Positions 1 through 10,000 of a stretch of 64,000 bases of DNA are shown here, in pieces. The stretch is from Streptomyces californicus (GTDB lineage: Bacteria > Actinomycetota > Actinomycetes > Streptomycetales > Streptomycetaceae), in the NCBI RefSeq assembly GCF_000717645.1, contig NZ_JNZZ01000009.1:138438-202437 (forward strand). Reading direction: 5' to 3'. A model generated the notes under the pieces. That model had not been told where the DNA came from. It saw only the letters and a list, made by a program, of their open reading frames with translations, and made no database searches. Each line of letters starts with the position of its first letter. Positions within the stretch are counted from its first letter, which is position 1. The position numbers and the translations under genes are program-made.

Positions 1-261
1 GCCCGCGCCACCGACGCGCCGGGCCGCGGCCGCCACTGGGGCATGGAGGCCGTCCACGAGGACGTGCCGCGCGGCAAGCTGGTCGACCTCGGCTCGGTCG
101 GGACGACGGAGGAGGTCCTCACCGGCCCCTCGCACACCCCGGACGGCTCGATGAACATCTTCGGGGCCCTGCGCCGCGCGATGGCCACCACCGGCTACAG
201 CGACCTCAAGGAGTTCCAGCGCGTCGAGGTGACGGTGGCGGACTCGCAGCACAGCCGCTGA
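1..261 (+). CDS. GuaB3-type IMP dehydrogenase-related protein, C-terminal end (5' truncated)
   Basis: The window opens inside this gene. The frame is open from base 1 and ends at TGA 259-261. The visible 86 residues contain GRHWGMEAVHEDVPRG, a late Gly-Ser-rich stretch (LVDLGSVGTTEEVLTGPSHT) and a C-terminal helix ending in QHSR. This matches the tail of the roughly 370-residue actinobacterial GuaB3 family, which is related to IMP dehydrogenase but usually sits beside a true guaB. The active-site loop lies outside the window, so activity cannot be judged. Family assignment is from memory of the conserved tail. A strong hairpin follows the stop codon. Confidence 0.75.
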   Translation, partial: ARATDAPGRGRHWGMEAVHEDVPRGKLVDLGSVGTTEEVLTGPSHTPDGSMNIFGALRRAMATTGYSDLKEFQRVEVTVADSQHSR

Positions 262-290
262 CCCCGCCGCCGCACGTCACGTACGGACGC

Positions 291-335
291 GAAGGGCCCG
301 GACCGGCTCCCCGAGGGGATCGGTTCGGGCCCTTC
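291..335. terminator. Bidirectional terminator hairpin
   Basis: GAAGGGCCCGGACC (291-304) pairs with GGTTCGGGCCCTTC (322-335), with a single G-T wobble and a 17-base loop. It lies between two convergent genes, so it can serve both. There is no clear U-tract, which is common in Streptomyces. Confidence 0.75.
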
Positions 336-355
336 CGCGTGGCGTGCTCGCGGTG

Positions 356-1003
356 TCAGCCGGCCTTCTTCGCGCCACCGACGGCGGCGACCGCGCCGAG
401 CGCGAGGAAGAGGTACGTCATGAAGTCGGCCTCTGCGGACCACGCCTTCGTCACGGTGTCGAAGTGGTCGCCGACGACCTCGGAGAACGGGATCTGCGCC
501 ACGTCGGCGAGGACCATCGAGATGCCGACGAGCTGGCCGAGGTAGACCGCGCCGATCGAGAAGACGGCCGCGGCGGCGACGATCACCGGGTTGGAGCCGC
601 CGAGCTTGCTCGCCGCGAAGCCGACGAGGAAGCCGACGCCGACCGCCGCGTAGCCGACCTCGCGCTCGATGGAGCCGGCGAGCACGCCGTACAGGATGCC
701 CGCGACGATCGCCACGCCGAGGGCGACGCCGATGCCGAGCAGGAGGTTTTCGCGTGCCGGGGGAGCCGGGGCGAACGGCGCGCCGCCGCCGAACGGGGCC
801 TGCTGGTCCGGCTGCTGACCCGCGAACGGGTTGCCGCTCGGGGGCTGCTGGCCGTACGGGGCGCCGGGGCCCTGCTGGCCGTACGGGTTGCCGGTCGGTG
901 CGGAGGGTGCGCCCTGGCCCGGACCGCCCGCGTACGGGTTGCCGTCGACCGGCTGACCGTAGGGCTGCTGGGGCTGGTTCGGCGGCTGCACGGGCTGACT
1001 CAC
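356..1003 (-). CDS. Small membrane protein with Pro/Gln/Gly-rich N-terminus
   Basis: 215 residues from a GTG at 1003, chosen because AGGGAGAG lies 7 bases upstream; an in-frame upstream extension has no ribosome site. Residues 1-80 are a disordered Pro/Gln/Gly/Tyr-rich tail of the QPPNQPQQPYGQ type. Four hydrophobic segments follow (about 85-105, 108-128, 133-155 and near 190-210), separated by short loops, ending AVGGAKKAG. The flexible cytosolic tail plus four-helix layout is common in Streptomyces membrane proteins of unknown function. It is convergent with the GuaB3 gene. No enzymatic motif is visible. Confidence 0.75.
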   Translation of the reverse strand: MSQPVQPPNQPQQPYGQPVDGNPYAGGPGQGAPSAPTGNPYGQQGPGAPYGQQPPSGNPFAGQQPDQQAPFGGGAPFAPAPPARENLLLGIGVALGVAIVAGILYGVLAGSIEREVGYAAVGVGFLVGFAASKLGGSNPVIVAAAAVFSIGAVYLGQLVGISMVLADVAQIPFSEVVGDHFDTVTKAWSAEADFMTYLFLALGAVAAVGGAKKAG

Positions 1004-1204
1004 GGCGGGACTCTCCCTGGGACGACGGCGCACGCATGTGCGGGATCGCACGTGTGTGCGCCCTGTGACGCCGCAGAGTAGCAGCACCCCCCTGATTCGG
1101 TCACGAACAATCTTTCGACAGTCCGTCACGTCTCAGTGGGCGGACAGTCACGGGCGTCCGGACGCCCCGTCAGCAGCCGTGCGAGGGGGCGTGCGCCGGG
1201 GCGG

Positions 1205-2467
1205 TCACAGCCGGTGGGCAGCCCCCGCCGGGGTGGCGCCCCGGGTGTCCAGGAGGAGTTGGGCCTTCACCGCGAGGCCCTGGAGGTCGTAAGTGCGGTG
1301 CTGCTGGAGCAGGACGGTCAGGTCGGCCGCGGCCGCCGCCTCGTACAGCGAATCGGCGCGCGGGACGGGGCGTTCGCGCACCCGCCAGTCCAGGACGTGC
1401 GGGTCGTGGTAGCCGATCTGCGCGCCCATGTCCATCAGCCGGGCGGCGATCTCCCGGGCGGGCGCGGCCTCCTGGTCGGCGGTGTCCGGCTTGTAGGTGA
1501 CGCCGAGCAGCAGGACCCGCGCGCCCCGGACGGACTTGCCGTGCTCGTTCAGGAGGGTGGCGCAGCGCTGGATGACGTAGCTGGGCATCCGGTCGTTGAT
1601 CTCCTGCGCCAGCGAGACCATCCGCAGCGGGTGCCCCGGGGTGCGGGAGCTGTAGGGCAGGCAGCCCGGGTCCACCGGCACGCCGTGGCCGCCGACGCCG
1701 GGTCCCGGGCGGAAGGGCTGGAAGCCGAACGGCTTGGTCTCGGCGCACCGGATGACGTCCCAGAGGTCGACGCCGAGGTCGTGGCAGAGCACCGCCATCT
1801 CGTTGACCAGCGCGATGTTGACGTGCCGGAAGTTGGTCTCCAGCACCTTCGTCATCTCCGCCTCGCGAGTGCCGCGCGCCCGGACGACCTTGTCGGTGAG
1901 CCGGCCGTAGAAGGCGGCGGCCGATTCGGTGCAGGCGGGGGTGAGGCCGCCGATGACCTTCGGCGTGTTGGCCAGGGTGCGGGTGCGGTTGCCGGGGTCG
2001 AGCCGGCCGGGGGAGCAGGCGAGGTGGAAGTCGCGTCCGGCGACCAGCCCGGAGCCCTCCTCCAGCAGGGGGCGCAGAAACGTCTCGGTGGTGCCGGGCG
2101 GTACGGCGGACTCCAGCAGCACGGTGGTGTGCGGGCGCAGTCTGGCCGCGAGCGCGCGGGCGGCGTCGCCGAGGGCGGTGAGGTCGAGCGTGCGGTCGGG
2201 GCCGAGGGGGACGGGGGAGCAGATCACGGCGGTACGGACCCGGCCCAGCTCGGCGGCGTCGGTGGTGGGCCGGAACCCCCCCGAGAGCATCCGGCGCACC
2301 TCGGAGGCGGTGAGGACGCCCTCGACGGGGGTGCGGCCCGCGCGCAGTTCGGCGTACGCGCGCGGGTCGGGGTCGTAGCCGACGGTGTCGATTCCTGCGG
2401 TCACGGCGGCCTGGGCGAGGGGCAGGCCGAGGTGACCGAGTCCGATGACGGCGAGGTCTGCTGGCAT
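1205..2467 (-). CDS. Nucleotide-sugar dehydrogenase family protein lacking catalytic residues
   Basis: 420 residues with the three-part layout of UDP-glucose/UDP-ManNAc dehydrogenases. The N-terminal Rossmann motif is VIGLGHLGLP (7-16), the central dimer region contains EAEMTKVLETNFRHVN (K207 is the conserved lysine), and the C-terminal UDP-binding Rossmann domain has GVTYKPDT. Two catalytic positions differ. The usual SPE motif reads CSPGRLDPGN (Gly154 where Glu is expected). The usual GGHCxPVDP reads GGHGVPVDP (Gly262 where the nucleophilic Cys is expected). Family chemistry is a two-step NAD-dependent oxidation of a sugar C6 alcohol to acid through a cysteine thiohemiacetal, so this protein probably cannot complete it. 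The ATG at 2467 has GGGGGG about 7 bases upstream. It is divergent from glpD. Confidence 0.85.
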   Translation of the reverse strand: MPADLAVIGLGHLGLPLAQAAVTAGIDTVGYDPDPRAYAELRAGRTPVEGVLTASEVRRMLSGGFRPTTDAAELGRVRTAVICSPVPLGPDRTLDLTALGDAARALAARLRPHTTVLLESAVPPGTTETFLRPLLEEGSGLVAGRDFHLACSPGRLDPGNRTRTLANTPKVIGGLTPACTESAAAFYGRLTDKVVRARGTREAEMTKVLETNFRHVNIALVNEMAVLCHDLGVDLWDVIRCAETKPFGFQPFRPGPGVGGHGVPVDPGCLPYSSRTPGHPLRMVSLAQEINDRMPSYVIQRCATLLNEHGKSVRGARVLLLGVTYKPDTADQEAAPAREIAARLMDMGAQIGYHDPHVLDWRVRERPVPRADSLYEAAAAADLTVLLQQHRTYDLQGLAVKAQLLLDTRGATPAGAAHRL

Positions 2468-2508
2468 GGGAGAGCCCCCCTAACGGCGGAGAACGAAGAT
2501 CGCAACTG

Positions 2509-2594
2509 CTGTGGACAGCGCTATGTCAGACTAGGCGTAAATATGACCTATATGTCGCATTGTGGGGCTCCGGACGCCGGGGTGTTGTCCACAG
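2509..2594. promoter_or_regulatory. Inverted DnaA-box-like pair around an AT-rich patch
   Basis: CTGTGGACA (2509-2517) and TGTCCACAG (2586-2594) are a perfect inverted repeat. The right copy contains TTGTCCACA (2585-2593), the preferred Streptomyces DnaA box. Between them, about 2533-2563 is unusually AT-rich for this genome and probably carries the divergent promoters of the dehydrogenase homologue and glpD. DnaA binding is inference. Confidence 0.4.
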
Positions 2595-2708
2595 GCGGTG
2601 GCTGAAGTCGCGGAGCGCGGACAGAATCGAGGGGTGGACACGGGCGGCCGGCCCCTCGGCCGGGTGGCACTCCCGTGTCCGACCACCCCGATCCACCGGG
2701 AGGCAGCA

Positions 2709-4415
2709 GTGAGGACAGCGACACTGGGACCCGTCGAGCGCGTCGAATCGCTCGCCGCCATGGCCGCGCGCGAACTGGACGTGCTGGTCGTGGGGGCGGG
2801 CGTGGTCGGCGCGGGCACGGCGCTGGACGCCGCCACCAGAGGTCTGACGACCGGGCTGGTCGAGGCGCGCGACTGGGCGTCCGGCACCTCCAGCAGGTCG
2901 AGCAAGCTGATCCACGGCGGTCTGCGCTATCTGGAGATGCTCGACTTCGCCCTGGTCCGCGAGGCCCTCAAGGAGCGCGGCCTGCTCCTGGAGCGGCTCG
3001 CCCCGCACCTGGTGAAGCCCGTGCCCTTCCTCTACCCCTTGCAGCACAAGGGCTGGGAGCGGCTCTACGCCGGCTCCGGCGTGGCGCTCTACGACGCGAT
3101 GTCGGTCTCCTCCGGCCACGGGCGCGGCCTGCCCGTCCACCGCCACCTCTCCCGCAAGCGCGCCCTCCGGGTGGCCCCCGCCCTGCGCAAGGACGCCCTG
3201 GTCGGCGCCCTCCAGTACTACGACGCCCAGATGGACGACGCCCGCTTCGTCACCGAGCTGGTGCGCACCGCCGCCTCCTACGGGGCCCACGTGGCGAACC
3301 GGGCGCGGGTCACCGGCTTCCTCCGCGAGGGGGAGCGGGTCGTGGGCGCGCTCGTCCAGGACACCGAGGGCGGCCGGGAGTACGCGATCCGGGCCAAACA
3401 GGTGGTCAACGCCACCGGCGTGTGGACCGACGACACCCAGGGGCTCATCGGCGAGCGCGGCCAGTTCCACGTCCGCGCCTCCAAGGGCATCCACCTGGTC
3501 GTCCCCAAGGACCGCATCCACTCCTCGACCGGCCTGATCCTGCGCACCGAGAAGTCCGTCCTCTTCGTCATCCCCTGGGGACGACACTGGATCATCGGCA
3601 CCACGGACACCGACTGGGATCTGGACAAGGCCCACCCGGCCGCCTCCAGCGCCGATATCGACTACCTCCTGGAGCATGTCAACGCCGTCCTCAGCACCCC
3701 GCTGACCAGGGACGACGTACAGGGCGTCTACGCCGGGCTGCGTCCGCTGCTGGCCGGCGAGTCGGACGCCACCAGCAAGCTGTCCCGCGAGCACACGGTG
3801 GCCCACCCGGCCCCGGGGCTCGTCGTCGTGGCGGGCGGCAAGTACACGACGTACCGGGTCATGGCGAAGGACGCGGTCGACGAGGCGGTGCACGGCCTCG
3901 ACCAGCGGGTCGCCGCCTGCGTCACCGAGGACACCCCGCTGGTGGGCGCCGAGGGGTACAAGGCCCTGTGGAACGCGCGGGCCCGGATCGCGGACCGCAC
4001 CGGCCTCCACGTCGTCCGGGTGGAGCATCTGCTCAACCGGTACGGCTCAATGACCGAGCAGATTCTGGAGCTGATCCTCGTCGACCCCGCCCTCGGCGAG
4101 CCGCTGCCCGCCGCCGACGACTACCTGCGCGCCGAGGTCGTCTACGCGGCCTCCCACGAGGGCGCCCGCCATCTCGACGACGTCCTGACCCGGCGCACCC
4201 GGATCTCCATCGAGACCTTCGACCGGGGCACCCGCAGCGCCCGGCTCTGCGCGGAGCTGATGGCCCCGGTGCTGGGCTGGGACCAGGAGCGGATCGACCA
4301 GGAGGTCGAGCACTACGAGAAGCGGGTGGAGGCCGAGCGCGAATCGCAGCTCCAGCCCGACGACCTGACGGCGGACGCCGCCCGGCTCGGCGCCCCGGAC
4401 ATCGTGCCGGGCTGA
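2709..4415 (+). CDS. glpD: Glycerol-3-phosphate dehydrogenase (FAD-dependent, GlpD)
   Basis: 568 residues from a GTG at 2709, preceded by GGGAGG at a good distance; a longer in-frame ATG start at 2562 has no ribosome site and runs through the probable promoter. It shows the FAD-binding LVVGAGVVGAG motif near residue 20, the GlpD signature SSRSSKLIHGGLRYLE, and a conserved late block (LRPLLAGES, then VVAGGKYTTYRVMAKDAV). It oxidises sn-glycerol 3-phosphate to dihydroxyacetone phosphate at the cytoplasmic membrane and passes electrons to the quinone pool. No glpF or glpK lies in view, so this copy stands apart from a glycerol-uptake operon. A hairpin at 4539-4573 follows. Confidence 0.93.
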   Translation: MRTATLGPVERVESLAAMAARELDVLVVGAGVVGAGTALDAATRGLTTGLVEARDWASGTSSRSSKLIHGGLRYLEMLDFALVREALKERGLLLERLAPHLVKPVPFLYPLQHKGWERLYAGSGVALYDAMSVSSGHGRGLPVHRHLSRKRALRVAPALRKDALVGALQYYDAQMDDARFVTELVRTAASYGAHVANRARVTGFLREGERVVGALVQDTEGGREYAIRAKQVVNATGVWTDDTQGLIGERGQFHVRASKGIHLVVPKDRIHSSTGLILRTEKSVLFVIPWGRHWIIGTTDTDWDLDKAHPAASSADIDYLLEHVNAVLSTPLTRDDVQGVYAGLRPLLAGESDATSKLSREHTVAHPAPGLVVVAGGKYTTYRVMAKDAVDEAVHGLDQRVAACVTEDTPLVGAEGYKALWNARARIADRTGLHVVRVEHLLNRYGSMTEQILELILVDPALGEPLPAADDYLRAEVVYAASHEGARHLDDVLTRRTRISIETFDRGTRSARLCAELMAPVLGWDQERIDQEVEHYEKRVEAERESQLQPDDLTADAARLGAPDIVPG

Positions 4416-4735
4416 CCCGCACGCCGCCGCTCCCGCCCGGCCGGCCCCCTCCCCGACGTGGGGCGTCTGCGCCGGACGGGCCGTCACCGTCGATGACCGG
4501 TGCGCCAGTTGGGGTTCACCGCGACGCCGGCCGCGCGCCGCCTCCGCTCCACGGGCCCGGGGGAGCGGAGGCGCGGCCCCGGTCCGGCCTGGACGGGGAG
4601 GCCCGGTTGGTAGCAGGCTGTGGGCATTCCCTCCCGGGCCGCGTCGCGGCGGACCCCGGACCCGGCACCAGGACCGGTCCCGGGGTGAGGGACAATGAAC
4701 GCTCTGCCAGGGCGGGTTGATCGCAGAGGGGACGC
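4416..4735. other. Intergenic region between glpD and the first kinase gene
   Basis: 320 bases without a gene. It holds the terminator-like hairpin at 4539-4573 and, near the right end, GACAAT at 4691-4696, which could be a -10 element for the kinase gene. No small reading frame with a ribosome site was found. Confidence 0.5.
4539..4573 (+). terminator. Terminator hairpin after glpD
   Basis: CGCCTCCGCTCC (4539-4550) pairs perfectly with GGAGCGGAGGCG (4562-4573) around an 11-base loop. It lies 120 bases past the glpD stop codon. Confidence 0.6.
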
Positions 4736-6850
4736 ATGTCGGAGGCGGAGCAGGCACGGGAGCCCCAAGGGGACAAGGACGGTCGTCTCCTCGCGGGGCG
4801 CTACCGGCTCGGGGGAGTGCTCGGCCGGGGTGGCATGGGCACGGTCTGGCGCGCCGACGACGAGACGCTCGGCCGCACGGTCGCGGTGAAGGAACTGCGG
4901 TTCCCCTCGGCGATCGACGAGGACGAGAAGCGCCGTCTGATCACGCGTACGCTGCGCGAGGCCAAGGCGATCGCGCGCATCCGCAACAACAGCGCGGTGA
5001 CCGTCTACGACGTGGTCGACGAGGACGACCGCCCGTGGATCGTCATGGAGCTGGTCGAGGGCAAGTCCCTCGCCGAAGCGATCCGCGAGGACGGCACGCT
5101 GACGCCGCGCAGGGCCGCCGAGGTCGGGCTCGCCATCCTCGACGTGCTGCGCTCGGCGCACCGCGAGGGCATCCTGCACCGCGACGTGAAGCCGTCCAAC
5201 GTGCTGATCGCCGAGGACGGGCGCGTCGTGCTCACCGACTTCGGCATCGCCCAGGTCGAGGGCGACCCCTCGGTCACCTCCACCGGCATGCTCGTCGGCG
5301 CCCCCTCGTACATCTCGCCGGAGCGGGCGCGCGGCCACAAGCCGGGACCGCCCGCCGACCTCTGGTCGCTCGGCGGCCTGCTGTACGCGAGCGTCGAGGG
5401 CTGCCCGCCGTACGACAAGGGCTCGGCCATCGCCACCCTGACGGCCGTGATGACCGAGCCGCTCGACCCGCCGAAGAACGCCGGTCCGCTCACCGACGTC
5501 ATCTACGGGCTGCTCGAACGGGACCCCGAGCAGCGGCTCGACGACGCCGGGGCGCGCGCGCTGCTCAACGCCGTCGTCAACGCCCCCGCCGTGCCCGCGC
5601 CCGCACCGGTGGACTCGACCCAGATCATGGCCATCCCGCCGGCCCCCACCACCGACCCCCTGGTCAAGCGGGTGCCGGGGCCCAAGGCCGCGAAGCCGTC
5701 GAAGCAGTCCCCCGGACCGGGTGAGACCGGCGAGGGCGCCCGCGACCGGCTGCGCGGGGCCCTGCGCTCCGTGCGCAACGCGAAGACCCCGGCCGTCGCG
5801 GCGGGCGCCGCCGCCGGTGCGGCCGCCGCCTCGACCGGCACTCCGGCCGCCGCGGCCACCGGTTCGCCCGCCGCCCCGCCCAAGCCCCCGACGCCGCCCG
5901 GGACGTCCGCCACCGGCGCGAAGCCGGCCGCTGCCTCCGCCCCGGCGGCCGCGAAGGGGTCCGCCTCGGGGGCCGCCGCCGCCACGACGACGGCGAGCCC
6001 CTCCGTACCGGGGCAGCGCCCGCCGTACGGTCCCCCGAGCACCCGTGCCTCGATCACCGACGTAGTGCCCCGCCGCACCCTCGCGATCATCGCGGCCGTC
6101 GTCGTCCTCGCCATCCTCGGCACGGTCCTCGCGCTCACCCTCGGCGGCGACGACGCCGACAACGGCGCCAAGGGCGACCCCGCCGCGTCGGCCGGGGCCT
6201 CGGCCGGCGGGGACGGCAAGGGCGAGGACACGGGCGGCGGTTCGCCCGGGGAGCAGGGCGGCGGCCAGAAGGAGAGCCAGGGCACGGAGGAAGGCAAGCC
6301 GAGCGGCGACCCGTCCGGCGACGCCTCCGAGGACCCGAAGACCGAGGAGCCCGGGGACGAGGGAGGCGAGCCGGACAAGGGCGACGCCCTGCCCGCGGGC
6401 TACAAGGAGATCAGCGACAGCCGGTTCCGCTTCACCATGGCGATGCCCGAGGACTTCACGCGTACCGGCATCGCCGGCCGCAACTCCGGCGGCATCTACA
6501 ACGCCGGGAAGGGCGGCTTCCCCCGCGTCCAGGTCGACTTCAACGACTCGCCCAAGGACGACGCGGCGGCGGCCTGGCGCGGGGCGGTCGGCAGCGCCAA
6601 GGCGTTCAGCGACGGCTACAAGCACGGCGGCATAAAGAAGGTCGAGTACAACGGCTATCCCACGGTCGCCGACTGGACGTTCGAGCGCACCCAGAACGGC
6701 GTCCGGGTCCGGGTGCTCAACCGGGGCTTCAAGGTGGACGCCCGGCGCGGCTACTCGATCATGATCAGCTGCAAGGCCGATGCGTGGGACGGCGAGGAGT
6801 GCACGACGCTCCGCGACACGGCGTTCGGCACGTTCGCGCCCACCGGCTGA
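4736..6850 (+). CDS. Membrane-anchored serine/threonine protein kinase with extracellular domain
   Basis: 704 residues; the ATG at 4736 follows AGAGGGGA. The N-terminal PknB-type kinase domain (about 20-280) has every catalytic element: glycine loop LGRGGMGTV (29-37), VAVK with Lys52, HRDVKPSN (Asp150), DFG (Asp168) and SPE in place of APE. An Ala/Pro-rich juxtamembrane linker leads to one membrane segment (about 448-470), then an acidic Gly/Ser/Glu stalk and a C-terminal domain of about 150 residues that starts LPAGYKEISDSRFRFTMAMPEDF. The last part should lie outside the cell and may sense a ligand. It is first of three related kinase genes in a row. The ligand and substrates are unknown. 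Confidence 0.92.
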   Translation: MSEAEQAREPQGDKDGRLLAGRYRLGGVLGRGGMGTVWRADDETLGRTVAVKELRFPSAIDEDEKRRLITRTLREAKAIARIRNNSAVTVYDVVDEDDRPWIVMELVEGKSLAEAIREDGTLTPRRAAEVGLAILDVLRSAHREGILHRDVKPSNVLIAEDGRVVLTDFGIAQVEGDPSVTSTGMLVGAPSYISPERARGHKPGPPADLWSLGGLLYASVEGCPPYDKGSAIATLTAVMTEPLDPPKNAGPLTDVIYGLLERDPEQRLDDAGARALLNAVVNAPAVPAPAPVDSTQIMAIPPAPTTDPLVKRVPGPKAAKPSKQSPGPGETGEGARDRLRGALRSVRNAKTPAVAAGAAAGAAAASTGTPAAAATGSPAAPPKPPTPPGTSATGAKPAAASAPAAAKGSASGAAAATTTASPSVPGQRPPYGPPSTRASITDVVPRRTLAIIAAVVVLAILGTVLALTLGGDDADNGAKGDPAASAGASAGGDGKGEDTGGGSPGEQGGGQKESQGTEEGKPSGDPSGDASEDPKTEEPGDEGGEPDKGDALPAGYKEISDSRFRFTMAMPEDFTRTGIAGRNSGGIYNAGKGGFPRVQVDFNDSPKDDAAAAWRGAVGSAKAFSDGYKHGGIKKVEYNGYPTVADWTFERTQNGVRVRVLNRGFKVDARRGYSIMISCKADAWDGEECTTLRDTAFGTFAPTG

Positions 6851-7062
6851 CCGCCGGACCGCCGTCGGGGGGACAGCGGGCAGACATCTGTTCGGGCCGG
6901 GTTGGCACGACCCGGCCCGTCCGCTCGCGTTGCCACGTATCGTAAGAGGCCGGAGACCGTACGCAGCCGGTACGGCGGGCCAACTGCCCGCCGCCCGGCC
7001 GTGGCTGACGGATACGTAGGGCCGTCATCGGCCGGGGGAACAGCGCGCTCTGGGGAGGCGAC

Positions 7063-10000
7063 GTGGACGACTACGCGGGTCGGGTGCTCGCCGACCGCTA
7101 CCGCCTTCCGCTGCCTCCGTCGGACGGGTACGAACTGGCGGAGACCCGGGCTTTCGACACGTACAGCGGGCAGGAGGTCCTGGTCCGCCAGGTGCCGTTG
7201 CCGGAGGTCGTGGACGCGGAGGTGCTCGACGCGGACGGCCGGCCCTCGGCATCCGGACGCGCCGCCGGGCACGCGGTCCGGCGCAGTGCGGACCCCGCCG
7301 TGCGGCGGGCGATCGAGGCCGCGCAGGCCGCCGCCCAGGTACCCGACCACCCCCGGCTCGACCAGGTCTTCGACGTGTTCGCCGAGGCCGGTTCGCTCTG
7401 GATCGTCAGCGAGCTGGTCGCGGCCCGCCCGCTCGCCGCGCTCCTCGCCGAACGCCCGCTGAACCCGTACCGGGCCGCCGAGATCGGCTCCGACGTCCTC
7501 GCCGCCCTGCGCGTGCTGCACGCCCACGGCTGGACCCACCGCAACATCACCGTCCGCACGGTCCTGGTCTGCGACGACGGGCGCGTCATGCTGACCGGCC
7601 TCGCGGCGGGCGCCGCCGAGGAGGCGCTCTGCGGGTACGCCCCCGCGCCGCTGCCCGACCCCGACCCGGCGGACGGCCCGACGACGTACGGCGTCCCGGA
7701 CCCCGGCCCGGACCCGCGCGAGGAGTTCGACGACACCCGCTCGCTGCCGCCGGGCAGGGGCGACGCCTACGAGGGCGTCGAGGACGTCCGGGAGTACGCG
7801 TACGCCGAGGACGACCGGGGGTACGGACGCGCTCCGGAGTACGCGGAGTACGGCGACGGGGAGCGGTACGCCGACGTGCTGGACGCCGAGGACGTCCAGG
7901 AGTACGACGGGGACCCCGGGCGGCGCGCGGACGACGAGGACGCTCAGGGGTACGGCGGATACGGCGCGTACGCCGAGGACGAGGACGCCGGGGAGTACGG
8001 CGCGTACGCCGGGGGCGAGGGCGCCGGGGAGTATGGCGCGTACGCCGGGGACGAGGACCGTGACCGCCGTGACGCCCCCGCGAGCGGCGGGCTGCCGGTG
8101 CCGCCGCTGCCGCAGGGGTACGTGCCGCGCGAGGACGAGCGGGGGTACGGCCGGGAGGACGGTCCGTACGACCGGGAGGACGGCCGGTACGGGCTGCCGC
8201 CGGGCCGGCAGCCGTACGAGGAGCCCTCCGGCCGGGACGACGCGCCCTCACGTGGGCCGGCGCGGCCCTCGGACGCGTACGAGGACGCGTACGACGGCGG
8301 TGAGGAGACCCGCCGCCCCGGCGCGCCCGACGCCGGGCAGGAGATAGTCCCGCGCCCCGCCGCGCCCACCGTCCCGTACACCGCGATACCGCCCGCCGAG
8401 CCGGGCGCGTCGAACGCCGCCCAGCTCCGGGCCGCCCGCGCCGGGGCCATCGCCGCCTACCGGGCGGGGGCGCGCGCCGCCGCCCGGGTCACCGAGGACC
8501 GGCAGGAGGCCGACCGCGCCCGGACCGCCCCGGCCGACCTCACGAAGTCCCCGCAGCGGGACGGGCGCACGCCGCACCCCGCCCCGCCGGGCGACGCGCC
8601 GACGCCGGCCGGTGCCGGCGGATACCCGGACGGCGGGCGCGCGCCGCACCCCGCCCCGCCGGGCGACGGGCCGACGCCGGCCGGTGCCGGCGGATACCCG
8701 GACGAGGGCCCCGACGCGGTCACTGGCGACCACGGCGCGGGCACCGACAGTGGCGCAGGCACCGGCCACCAGAGCGACCACGGCGACCACGGCGCGGGCA
8801 CCGGCCGCCAGGGCGACCACGGCGACCACCGCGCAGGCATGGGCGACAGCGGCACCGCCGGCCGTGCCGTCGGCACGGGCGACCCCGGCTCGGGCGGCCC
8901 CGGCGCCACCCCCGACGTCCTGCCCCTCCAGCGCCGTCCCGGCGCGCCCGCCCCGGACGCCCCCGCCGCGCCCCGGCCGCTGTCCGCCCCCTGGGGCGCT
9001 CCGGCCGAGAGCCCCTACGACGACGAGGACGACGAGGACGACGACGAGGGCCCCCGGCCGCCCGCCCGGCGCGTCCACCTCGCCGGCACCTGGGACGACG
9101 GGCCCGGCGCCGGACGGCCCGTGCCCGCCGGCGGCTCCGGCGCGGACGCCCTGCGCGCCGACTCCCGCCGCCCCGGGCAGGCGCCCCCGGCCCCGCGCCC
9201 GTCGGCGGAGCGCGCCCCCGCCTCCGCCTGGGAGGACGCCGTCACCGGCGGCCGTGAACCCGCCGTCCACCGGGGCCCCGCCACCCCGCTCGCCGCCGAA
9301 CGCGCCCGCCAGGCACGGATCACCGTCGTCGGGGCCGTCACCGAGCGCTGGGCCCCCGAGCAGGCGGGCCCGGTCCACGAGAACTGGCAGCTCGCGCCGC
9401 CCATCGGCCCCTCCACCGACCTGTGGGCGCTCGGCGCGCTGCTCTACCGGGCCGTGCAGGGCCACGCCCCCTACCCCGAGGAGAACGCGGCCGAACTGGT
9501 CCAGATGGTGTGCGGCGAGCCGCCCGCCTTCGCGGAGGAGTGCGGTCCGCTGCGGCCCGTCGTCGAGTCGCTGCTGCGCCAGGACCCGAGCGAGCGGCCC
9601 GACGTCGAGGAGCTGAGCGGCTGGCTGCGCTCCCTGGTGCGCTCCGCGCCGGAGCCGGAGGCGGGCGCCGACGTCGTGCCGTTGCCCGCGCCCGACGCGG
9701 CCAAGCTCCCCGTCGTACGCCGCAGGGGCGAGCTGGTCCGGCGGCGTCGGGGCCGGTTCGGCGGCGGAGCGAACCAGGGGCGGCACCGCCAAGGCAGGGG
9801 GCGCAAGCCCGCGCGGCGGTTCGACGACGACCACCACGACTCGCTGCTGCCGCCGCCCGAGCGGACCGCGCCCATGGCCGTGGGGCACTGGGAGGAGGAG
9901 CGCCCGGCCCGCGCGCCGCGCGCGCCCAAGGGCCCCCGGGTGCTGCGGGAGCCGCCGCGCCGGGACGAGCGGCCGTCCTCGCCGCGCAGCCTGGGCCGGC

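Noticed and set aside
2509..2594. Replication origin
   Set aside because: Only two DnaA boxes are present, without dnaA, dnaN or a box cluster; the Streptomyces origin has many boxes between dnaA and dnaN.
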